Below, piece by piece: positions 56,052-64,000 of a stretch of DNA of 64,000 bases. The first letter of the stretch is position 1; every line of letters begins with the position of its first letter. This DNA comes from Monarcha castaneiventris obscurior (lineage: Eukaryota > Chordata > Aves > Passeriformes > Monarchidae). The position numbers and the translations under genes are program-made. The notes under the pieces were generated by a model. The model ran no database searches. It was given only the letters and a program-made list of their open reading frames with translations, and was not told the origin of the DNA. The stretch is from positions 806,001-870,000 of the forward strand of contig JAMPIT010000699.1 of the NCBI GenBank assembly GCA_026261815.1, given 5' to 3'.

Positions 56052-56859
56052 TTGTCACACATGCAAGTACCACCAGACACCATCAAAAAACTTTTCATCG
56101 AGTGGGAAATAGTCTCGTCCTGTGAAGACAGCAAATATCGAGCCATCTCCCCCCACCACGCTTCCAGCCTGCAAGACAGGTCTCAGAACTGTAAGCGAAC
56201 AGAAATTCATGAAGCCTTGGTGAGTGAGATTTCTTTTCTTTTTGAGGACAATGCAGCACACACAATAACTGTGGGACAAATTGGATTTTTTGATAACACT
56301 ACAGACATTCTGATCAGGGGAGACCCTGTGCATGGATCACCTGAACTTTTTATCTGTCCTGAGGTACAGACTGTAGACTCAAACAGTGAAATTACTGTTA
56401 TTGTTTCCTGTAACAACCCTCTGTGGTTCATGAGCAAAGGGACAATCATTGCATAAGCCATCCTACTCCCTGAGGAATTCCCACGGTGCCACAGAACACT
56501 GTCCATATGGTGGGCAGAGGTTGTGGGCAGGGACAAACCCATGTTGCATTGTAAACTGCGTAACGGGAAAGTCATTGCTTACTTGTTGGGTATGGTAGAC
56601 ACAGGTGCTGATGTAACTCATTTCTCAGGCTGAGTCGCCCAAAGATTGGAGCATCAAACCAATGAACGGGAGAATCACAAGGATAGGAGGTTCAGCTACC
56701 TCTACGAGGAAGGCTAATAACATAGTAATAGAAGGACCTGATGGTCATGTGGCCACAGTGTGGCCCTTTGTAATTGACTCTGGATTTACATTCTGGGGTG
56801 GAGACCTCCTCTCCCAGTGGGGAGTTCGACTAGAAATCCTAAAGCCACAGAATTTCTAG
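56052..56859 (+). pseudogene. Protease-region remnant of the inverted-LTR ERV
   Basis: After an upstream open frame with possible dUTPase-derived text (PLWFMSKGTIIA), the active-site text GMVDTGADVTHFSG appears near 56,590, followed by stops. FTFWGGDLLSQWGVR near 56,800 is the C-terminal protease motif, in a frame shifted from the first part. Confidence 0.7.
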
Positions 56860-58040
56860 CAGGGGCTACTGTAAAGAGCGCTGTCCCTTGTCTTACTTGG
56901 AAGACAGATAAGCCTATCTGGACCGAACAGTGGCCCCAGTCAGCAGAAAACTTACACGCTCTTGAAATTCGCTTGCCAAGGGTCATCTTGTTCCAACCAA
57001 CAGCCCTTGGAACTCCCCTGTCTTTGTAATTAAAAAACCTGGCAAAGACAAGTATAGGCTCCTCCAAGAGCTCAGAAAAATTAATGATGTTATAGAAGGA
57101 TATGGGTTCCTTGCAACCAGGATTACCCTCACCCTCTATGCTTCCCCGAGAGTGGAAGCTTTCTGTGTTAGACATCAAAGACTGCTTTTTCAATATACCT
57201 CTGCACCCCCATGATGCTCCCAGGTTTGCTTTCTCTGTTCCGTCTATCAACTGGCAAGCCGCGTTACGCAGGTACCACTGGCAAGTTCTTCCCCAGAGAA
57301 TGAAGAACTCACCCACAATTTGTCAATGGTATGTTGCCCGTGTCCTGTCCCCTGTTTGCAAAGAGTTCTCAAAGTCCATTATCCTCCACAATATGGATGA
57401 TGTATTAATCTGTGCAGAAAACAATGCTTATTTAGATTTAACTCTAGAAAAAACTGTTCAGGCCATCGAAAAGGCAGGGTTTGAAATACAGCAGGAAAAG
57501 ATCCAGCATACCTGCCCATGGACTTGTCTGGGACTTCATATCAGTGAGCGAACCATCGTGCCCCAGCAGCTTGCCATCAAAGACAACCCAAAGACTCTCA
57601 GGGACCTGCACCAGCTTTGTGGTTCTATCAACTGGGTTCATCTTCTGCTGGGACTAACGACAGAGGAGCTGGCTCTGCTGTTCAACCCCCTGAAAGGCTG
57701 CGAGGACCTAGACTCCCCTCGAGCCATCACAGAGGAGGCCCAAGAATCCATTGAAAAGTTACAGCTTGCCCTGTCTTCTTGCCAGGCCCATCGAACCAGC
57801 CCTGAACTGTCCTTTAGTTTCATCATCTTGGGTAAGTCCCCCAAGTTGCATGGGCTACGTTTTCCGTGGGACGATGAACAGAAAGACCCTCTTCTTATTT
57901 TAGAGTGGGTCTTCTTGCCGCATCAGCCAGGTAAAACAATTACTACACCACAAGAGCTGATGGCACAGCTGATTATGAAAGCCAAAGCCACCTCCGTACC
58001 CTTGCAGGATGTGAATTCACATGCATTTATTTGCCATTGA
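56860..58040 (+). pseudogene. Reverse transcriptase with altered catalytic box
   Basis: RT text runs from the N-terminus (PIWTEQWPQ) through a frameshift near 57,030-57,100 to a 312-codon open frame: LDIKDCFFNIPLHPHD, RYHWQVLPQRMKNSPTICQ and HNMDDVLI. The catalytic Y-M-D-D reads N-M-D-D; both Asp remain but the Tyr is replaced, and LPQGMK has become LPQRMK. Thumb/connection follow to WVFLPHQPG and a stop at 58,038-58,040. Confidence 0.85.
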
Positions 58041-58219
58041 AAACTGGTGTCTTGGAGCACTTGCTCCACTTAAATGAGCACCTTTGAGTGCAAACTCACT
58101 CAAATGAGTTTTCCCTAGACAGCTACTCAGGCAAAATCTCAGTTCACAACCCAAAACATAAATTGTTCAATTCGGCATTTCAATTGGCACCAAAGGAACT
58201 TCAAAGCCAAACCCCTCTC

Positions 58220-58602
58220 AAAGCTCTAACAGTCTTTATGGATCATTCAAGAAGTTAGCACAAATCTAACAAAAATCTGTGATGACGCGGAAGGACCCCA
58301 GAATGCAGGTGTGGGAGTCGGACGTCCAGGTAGTGGATAGCTCCCTGCAAATCACAGAATTGGCAGCAGTAGTTAGTGCTTTCAAGAGGTTCAAAGAACC
58401 TATTAATCTGGTGACAGATTCTGCGTATGTAGCCGGAGTAATTGCCAGAGCAGAGCACTCTAAGCCAAAATTGTGTAAGCTGCTTTTGAAGCTTGTTTTT
58501 CTGCTTTCCCTTCCACGTGATGCATGTGAGGTCACACACCGGTCTCCCTGGTCCTGTTGCCGAAAGGAATCGGAGGGCACACACTCTTGCAATGCCGGTA
58601 CA
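58220..58602 (+). pseudogene. Truncated RNase H ending at the inversion junction
   Basis: Readable text: VVDSSLQITELAAVVSAF (conserved Glu), INLVTDSAYVAGVI (conserved Asp), then after a frame change HVMHVRSHTGLPGPVAEGN. It stops being pol at about 58,602, where the reverse-oriented primer-site/LTR sequence begins. Integrase and env are absent. Confidence 0.8.
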
Positions 58603-58604
58603 AG

Positions 58605-58622
58605 TCCCTGTTCAGACAGCCA
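58605..58622 (-). other. Inverted primer-binding-site copy at the junction
   Basis: On the minus strand TGGCTGTCTGAACAGGGA directly follows the reversed LTR end and spacer, as in the left arm (53,522). Homology to the left arm ends here. Confidence 0.7.
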
Positions 58623-58639
58623 TTTATAAATAATAAGGT

Positions 58640-59232
58640 TGTGGGGGATATAGGGCAGTTGGAGGTAGCTGCTGTGTACCCCAAACTGTCTCTTGAGAGG
58701 AGCAATTCAGGTGCAGAGTGACTGCTAGCACACCCCTCTTTCTGCCCTGCGCAGCTGGAAGGCGCTGGTGGCACGCACCTCCACGCCTAAGCTGGGTAGC
58801 TCAATATTACCAGAGACAAGGAGCCAAGGTGAGCCCAACGCTTGCCCGAGTTCCACAGTGCAGGTTTATTCCACAGAGATGGACGAGCGAAGAGGACGGC
58901 ACATGGCCAGACAGCCTTTACATAGAGTTCTGATCTGAGGGCATGGGGGCGGTACAAAGGCAGGGCCGAGGAACGGAGCCACTGAGCAGAGGGAAGGGGC
59001 AGGGCAGGGGACCAGGGCAGGAAGCAGCCACACAGGCAGCATGCTGGGAGAGGTAGTTTCCCATTCAACAGGGTCTGGAGGGTAAGGTTACATTCCAACT
59101 GCGAGGGCTTGTGGGAGAGGCTTTTCCTTCACAGAGTTATGAAGGTATATTTCAAATGCCTGAGTTTTTCCACCAGCTGGCCTCAGCCACTTTAGAGCTC
59201 CCTGGCTCACCAGCTGGCCCAGTGACCCCAAC
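58640..59232 (-). repeat. Right (reverse) LTR of the inverted-LTR ERV
   Basis: 593 bases on the minus strand, AATAAA read from 58,865-58,870. Its U3 end faces outward like that of the left LTR. Confidence 0.9.
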
Positions 59233-59929
59233 AGGAGTAAAAAAAAAAAACCAAACTTTTCAAAGCAGTTCCCAAGTACACAGAGAGAGAGACTCCTCTG
59301 CGTTCTCTAGGTTCAGGAGCACAGAAGGAGCACCCTGCCTGTTTCTTCTGCCAGCTTTTCATGGGTTTTTTTTTCCCTTTTTCTCCAGCGTGAGACAGCT
59401 GAATTTTATTTTCTTGGGACTTTGGTTTTTACATTCTTCTCTTCTGGACTGTTCCAACAGCATCAGAACACATCAGGAGAATTCCCCACTGGGGGGGGGA
59501 GGGGGCATCCCCACGCCAACTCTGAGAAGGAGGGACCACACCTACAGACGGACTCTGAAATCTTCCCAGGTTCCTCTCCACAGCGAGAGATTTTTTGTTT
59601 AGCATTATTATTCTTCTCCTGAGTGATTGTTAAATAAATAGCTTTTACCTCTTTCCCTTTCCTTCCAGAAAAATTTCTTTTTTCCCAAACCTGGTGGGGG
59701 GAAGAGTGGTTGTAACCTGTTTTTCTCTCAGAGGATATATTGCTAGATTTTGGCCAAACTGGCACATTCAACTACAACTGGTAAATAGTATCACCCTAGA
59801 AAAACATATTCTACACCTAAAACAATCAATAGGATTTGTGTCTCTAAGCAGAAAAATAGTAATACAATTTCCCCCCAAAAAACTAAAAGAAAATAAAAAC
59901 CTCTAAGGCATCAGTCAAGTTTTTTTTCC

Positions 59930-60985
59930 ACTGTGTTTAATGTGTGGTTGCTGGTTCTACCCATGTGTGATGAATCCAGGGTTTGATTCCTTCCACCCTG
60001 AGTGTAGTGTAGATTACCAGGAGGACTTGGAAAGGTCCTTTCCACTTTTCCTTCCAGGGCTCAGGGTTTCAAGTCTTCACACACACAAAATCCCCAGGAA
60101 GGGATGAACAGGGGCATCCAAAGCAACTGGTCCTGACAGGGTTATAAACAGAGTCCCGCAAGAGTTTCTCCTAAAGCAATCAAATATAGATTTAAATCTG
60201 TTTCTCCCTTTCAATGGATTTCTCCTGGAACTGACGGTGTTTGGTACGGCCGTCCCTACAGCAATCCATGTGGACTTACTTTAGTTTTTGTCCCTGGCTG
60301 AATTCTGACTCAGAAGAGCCAGAGGAAGGGTCTGTGCCCATTTTAAAAAGCTTTCTTGCATATTTTAATATTTTGTTGTTTTAGAGTCTTATTCATCCTT
60401 TCTACTATCCCACTCAACTGTGGTCGCCCCTGTGACAGGGGCTGCGTCAGTCCCATTTTATACCCAGGGTTTTGCTCAGCGCTCAGCTGTTGCACCACAT
60501 CTGCTATGAAATGGGGGCGTCTCTCTGAAGACAACTTAAGTGGACCCCAAATCTCTGTATTATTTCTTTAAGAATAATTTTTACGTCTTCCCTGGATTTT
60601 TTGGTGCGACAGGGAAAGGTTGCTAGCCATCCGGAAAATGTATCTGCCAATACCAGAAGATACCTATCCCCAGTTTGTCTGGGTAATTCAGAGAAATTGA
60701 TTTGCCAATAACCTCCAGGTGAATTTCCCTGTGTAACAGTTCCAGCAGGTGGCCTTTTCCTATTTATACGATTGTTTTTTAAACAAATTGAACATTTCAC
60801 CGTTACTGATTTTGCAATTTCAGATCATTCCCACACTAAGCACAGAACTTCAGAGATTAGGTATCATGGACTTAAGTGCCCAATGGGTTTTGTGTTCTTT
60901 TTCCATTATTTTTCTCACTACAGAAGGTGGAATTATAACCTGTTTTCTGTCTCTTACCCACCACTTGTCTTGATTCTTGGTGACT
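59930..60985 (-). pseudogene. Gammaretrovirus-like integrase remnant
   Basis: Order on the minus strand: zinc-domain text KEHKTHWALKSM ... KCSICLKNNR; core ADTFSGWLATFPCRTKK with the first catalytic Asp nearby (FSELPRQTGDRYLLV); then QRDAPISSERRPHF in place of the usual T-D-N-G-P-x-F, so the second Asp motif is changed. Then GIVERMNKTLK with the catalytic Glu, and near 60,020 WKGPFQVLLVIYTTLRVEG and KPWIHHTWVEP, the GPY/F end. Frameshifts separate the parts. It precedes env as in gammaretroviruses. Confidence 0.82.
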
Positions 60986-61104
60986 TTTAATATATTTCCT
61001 TAACAATGATTTTTGCAGGGTTCCACTCCCCTCCCACTCGGACATTTTCCCTCTCTTCCCCCTTTTTTCTCATGTCCCCTCCTTTCCAGCCCCTCCCGCT
61101 CATC

Positions 61105-61188
61105 TTAAGAGCTCCTCGCCCGCAGCCGGGGGGCTCCCAGCAGCACCAGTGCCACCAGTACGGCCCCAGCTGCCCCCACACGCCCCAT
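61105..61188 (-). pseudogene. MHC class II B leader-exon-like sequence
   Basis: From ATG at 61,188 the minus strand reads MGRVGAAGAVLVALVLLGAP, a signal peptide closely like those of avian class II beta chains. The next bases would give the usual P-A-A-G-E-E-L if one C were added; as written the frame ends at TAA (61,105-61,107). No donor or beta-1 exon follows; ERV integrase starts within 120 bases. It lies in a CpG-rich block (61,020-61,500). Confidence 0.5.
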
Positions 61189-61573
61189 GCCCAGCGCCGG
61201 GCGGTGCCGACAGCCCCAAAGCAGCCGCGCTGTGCCCTGGGGGGTCCCCAAAGCGGCCCCGGCCCGCAAGGCCCTGGCAGCCCCAGGCCGGAGCAGTGCG
61301 GAGCGCGGGCGGGCGGCATCAGCCGTGCCCGGGCAGGGCCGGGCCCCGCAGGGCTCCCGCCCGTACTCGGCCCCACCGGGACAGCCCGGGGGGGCCCGGC
61401 CTGGCCGCCCCCACCTCCCCCTCCCCAAATTCCGCTCCGGGGGGCGCTGGGGGAGAAGGGTGGGTGCAGGTGGGGTCCGGGTGGGTAGCGCCGGGTGCTG
61501 CGGGTCTGCATGGCACCTGGGGAGTCATCAGCGAGAAAAGCTATGATTACCTAAAACCTGCGGATTGCATTCT

Positions 61574-61728
61574 TTGATTGGCCAAAAGTTGTTGGGGGCT
61601 CTTGGCTCTGCGTGTCATCCTAGCATCTGATGAGTCAGAACCCTACCGAGCTCTGATTGGTTAAAAATTCCCATGGGCTCCCAGCACTGAGTTTCCACCT
61701 TGCATCTGATGAGGCGCACTCTGATTGG
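61574..61728 (+). promoter_or_regulatory. MHC class II X-Y promoter-like modules, partly duplicated
   Basis: X1-like CCTAGCATCTGATG (61,619-61,632) is followed after exactly 20 bases by the Y box CTGATTGG (61,653-61,660), the spacing of class II promoters where RFX and NF-Y assemble for CIITA. A second module has X1-like CCTTGCATCTGATG (61,698-61,711) and CTGATTGG (61,721-61,728) only 9 bases apart. A third Y-like TTGATTGGCC sits at 61,574. The modules point rightward, away from the leader-like exon at 61,188. Confidence 0.65.
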
Positions 61729-61770
61729 CTGAGAGCTGCTGTAGGGGTGGGTGCTGGAGGAAGGGGGGCG

Positions 61771-62350
61771 TGTCACGATTCGCTAACACAAGTGGGAGTC
61801 GTGATGGTTCGTTAACCGAATCTCAGAGTGCAAAAGAAACACAAACGGGGAAAAGTACTAATTTCAATCAGCACAAGGCACTTTATTGCGTACCAACGCT
61901 GTGTAATTGCGATAGAGAGGGAGAGAGAAGGAAAGAAAGAGGGGAAGGGGAGGGTTATAGCTACCAACGGCCGGTGGAGTCCTCGTGGTCTTCCGTCTTC
62001 TTCCGTGGGGAGATCTCAACTGGGGTCTTCTTAGAGAGTCTTTTTGTACCCTTTTCAGGAGCGAGGGGCAAGTAGCCAAACAGGTGCGAGAACAATGCCC
62101 ACAGGAGTGAGAACAATGCCCACTGTCTTTGGTTAATGGCACAGAACAGGCAGCGGGCAGCACGTCCCGCGCTGTCCCCGCTGCTGTCACAGCAGGACCA
62201 ACACGGCTCACCGCAAACTGCCAGGAATGTGTACCAGTTTCGGCACGTTGTGCTTGGCTAGCTCTCCACCTCGGCCAGGCTCAGACTCAGCATCTCGCTC
62301 TCTGTAGATGATCGTGAGACGGATGAAGGGTCTTCGGACCGTCTCTTACA
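61771..62350 (-). mobile_element. Solo LTR of the ERVL-like family
   Basis: Reverse complement of the 571-base LTR at 31,020 / 35,472 with moderate divergence. It starts TGTCACGATTCG and ends TCTCTTACA in window orientation; AATAAA reads on the minus strand. Flanks GGGCG / GGGGG match at four of five bases. It lies where the first exon downstream of the X-Y modules would be. Confidence 0.88.
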
Positions 62351-62423
62351 GGGGGACACCCTCCTCTAGGTCAGATGTCCGTCAAACGTGGGACCTCCAC
62401 AAGCCGCTTATGAAACGCCAAAA

Positions 62424-64000
62424 TCACAGAATTACAGAATCAATTAGGTTGGAGAAGACCTTTGAAATTATCAAGTCCAACCTGTGACCGAATACCTCCT
62501 TGTCACCCTGACCGTGGCACTGAGCACCACATCCAGGCTTTTTTTAAACACCTCCAGAAACAGTGACTCCACTACCTCCCTGGGCAGCCCATTCCAATGC
62601 CAAATCACCCTTTTTGGGAAGAACTTCTTAGGCTGTCCAGCCTAAACCTCTCCCTGGCACAGCTTAAGGCAGTGTCCTCTTGTCCTGTCACTGGTTGCCC
62701 AGGAGAAGAAACTGATGCCCACTTAGCTACAGCCTCCTTTCAGTGAGTTGTAGAGAGGGATGAGGTCACCCCTGAGCCTCTTCTTTTCCAGGCTAAACAA
62801 CCCCAGATCCCTCAGCTGCTCCTTACAGGACTTGTGCTTCAGACCCTCCACCAGCCTTGTTGCCCTTCTCTGGACGCTCCGCAACATCCTTACTAAATTG
62901 GGGGGCCCAGAACTGGACGCAGCACTCGAGACACGGCCTCACCAGTGCCAAGTACAAGGGAAGAATCACTGCCCTAGGCCTGCTGGCCATGCTATTCCTG
63001 ATACAGGCCAGGTGCCATTGGCTTTCTTGTCCACGAGGGCACACAGCTGGCTCATTTACAGCTTGTCATCAATCAGCCTCCCCAGGGCCCTTTCTGCCTG
63101 GCTGCTGTCCAGCCACTCTGTCCCCAGCCTGTAGCACTGCAGGGCTTGCCAAAATGCAGGACCCGGCACCTGGTCTTGTTAAACCCCATATTGTTGCATT
63201 TGGGCCCAGGATCCAGCCTGTCCAGGTCCCTCTGCAGAGCCCTCCTACCCTCCAGCAGATCCACACTCACACCCAACTTGGTATCATCTGCAAATTTGCT
63301 GATGGTGGACTCAATTCCCTTGTCCAGATCATCAATGAAGATGTTAAAAAGGCCCCAACACTGATCCCTGAGGGACACCATCAGTGACTGGCCACCAACT
63401 GGATGTAGCACGATCCCCACCACTCTCTGGGCCTGGCCTACAGCCAGGCCTACAGAGAAAAGGGAACCTGCCCAAGCTGTGGGCTACAGCTTTTCCAGGA
63501 GGATGCTGTGGGAGATGGTGTCAAAGGCTCTACTGAAGGCCAGGTAGACACATCCACAGGCTTTCCCTTATCCACCAGGCAGGTCACCTGATCATAAAAG
63601 GAGATCAGGTTAGTCACGCAGGACCTGCCCCTCCTAAATCCACACTGGCTGGGTCTGATCCCTCATCCATCCTGTAGGTGCTGTGTGATGGCACTCAGGA
63701 TGCTCTGTTCCATAACCTTGCCAGGCACTGAGGTCAGGCTGACAGGCCTGGAGTTCCCCAGATCCTCCTTCCAGCCCTTCTTGTGGATGGGGTCACATTG
63801 GCACCTCCAGTCCTCTGGGACCTCCCCAGCGAGCCAAGACTGATGATAAATGATGGAGAGTGGCTGGATGAGCTCTTCCACCAGCTCCTTCATTCCCCTG
63901 GGATGGATTCCATCTGGTCCCGCAGACTTGTGAGCATCTAAGTGGCTCAAAAGGTCACCAACTGCTTCCTCCTGGATTACAGGGAGGCTATTCTGTTCCC
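62424..64000 (-). mobile_element. CR1 LINE fragment (3' part, runs off the window)
   Basis: Avian CR1 non-LTR retrotransposon. The 3' end is at 62,424 with the characteristic short repeats (minus strand TGATTCTGTAATTCTGTGA). ORF2 RT text in several frames: [55 protein letters not shown] and [10 protein letters not shown] (catalytic F-A-D-D, near 63,285), then [15 protein letters not shown]. Frameshifts and stops show it is dead. The 5' part lies beyond the window. Confidence 0.93.

Larger units (their letters stand above)
52912..59232. mobile_element. ERV with inverted LTRs, integrated as one unit
   Basis: Left LTR forward (52,912-53,505), then gag, pro and RT to within RNase H on the plus strand, then an LTR in reverse orientation (58,640-59,232). 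Both outer ends are U3 ends: TGTTGGGG on the left, CCCCAACA on the right. Flanking GGAGGA (52,906-52,911) and GGAGTA (59,233-59,238) look like a 6-base TSD with one mismatch, and the host LTR is otherwise continuous. The internal junction falls at a primer-binding-site sequence. Confidence 0.88.
52806..59766 (+). mobile_element. LTR (same family as 12,593-13,218) split by the inverted-LTR ERV
   Basis: Left part 52,806-52,911 starts TGTCTTGGGG; right part 59,233-59,766 ends CTGGCACA. Together they equal the 626-base LTR at 12,593 with minor differences. TSD is TTCAG / TTCAA (one mismatch). It interrupts the gammaretrovirus-like ERV between integrase and env. Confidence 0.88.
50807..60985 (-). 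mobile_element. Gammaretrovirus-like ERV, split by later insertions
   Basis: Minus-strand provirus fragment: integrase (60,985 to about 59,930), then envelope (below 52,800), polypurine tract and 3' LTR (50,807-51,261). The middle 52,806-59,766 is a later LTR that itself holds a later ERV. The 5' half (LTR, gag, protease, RT) is missing; the right edge near 60,985 is a truncation point. Confidence 0.75.

Noticed and set aside
60987..61511. Minus-strand 174-codon frame in the CpG-rich block
   Set aside because: The frame runs through in another reading and has no domain; only the 28-codon leader-like frame inside it resembles a known protein start.
62760..63387. Plus-strand frames of 124-176 codons near the right end
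   Set aside because: They are antisense to CR1 ORF2, whose RT motifs read on the minus strand.

Overview
The window looks like avian nuclear DNA, most likely from a songbird. Support comes from a CR1 LINE with its typical 3' end (62,424-64,000), several avian-type endogenous retrovirus (ERV) classes, and broken MHC class I and class II B pieces lying among zinc-finger genes and GC-rich minisatellites. That mixture resembles the repeat-rich passerine MHC. Assignment to the MHC chromosome is inference. I see no intact cellular gene; nearly everything is mobile element, tandem repeat or pseudogene.

Layout. 1-13.2 kb: the 5' end of a minus-strand ERV, solo LTRs (two with perfect target-site duplications, TSDs: 4,385-5,144 and 7,705-8,408), a gammaretrovirus-like 3' end (8.6-9.5 kb), one SRCR domain, an RNase H-integrase remnant, and an LTR inside an LTR. 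13.9-16.3 kb and 44.9-47.7 kb: two arms of an inverted duplication carrying a zinc-finger pseudogene and MHC class II B exon fragments. 16.9-19.75 kb: minisatellites with LTR insertions. 19.85-26.88 kb: a young minus-strand ERV with almost identical LTRs, alpharetrovirus-like gag/pro/pol and gammaretrovirus-type env. 28.7-30.3 kb: an MHC class I pseudogene. 31.0-43.26 kb: a betaretrovirus-like ERV whose 5' LTR is split by a class III (ERVL-like) provirus. 49.5-61 kb: a three-level nest, in which a minus-strand gammaretrovirus-like ERV is split by an LTR, which is split by an ERV whose two LTRs point in opposite directions. 61.0-61.8 kb: class II leader-like and X-Y promoter-like sequence, then a solo LTR and CR1.

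How the parts relate. Order of insertion can be read from nesting: the outer element is always older. The ERVL-like provirus (TSD CCTGA) entered the first 24 bp of the betaretrovirus-like LTR. The inverted-LTR element entered an LTR that had already entered the gammaretrovirus-like ERV. Several minisatellite families occur in opposite orientation in the left and right parts of the window, matching the inverted arms, so inverted rearrangement seems a recurring theme.

Most unusual observation: the 52,912-59,232 provirus has inverted LTRs with U3 ends outward and an internal junction at the primer binding site. It looks like an aberrant reverse-transcription product that integrated as one unit. 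Coordinates of degenerate elements are approximate. tRNA assignments of primer sites rest on remembered tRNA 3' ends and were not searched.
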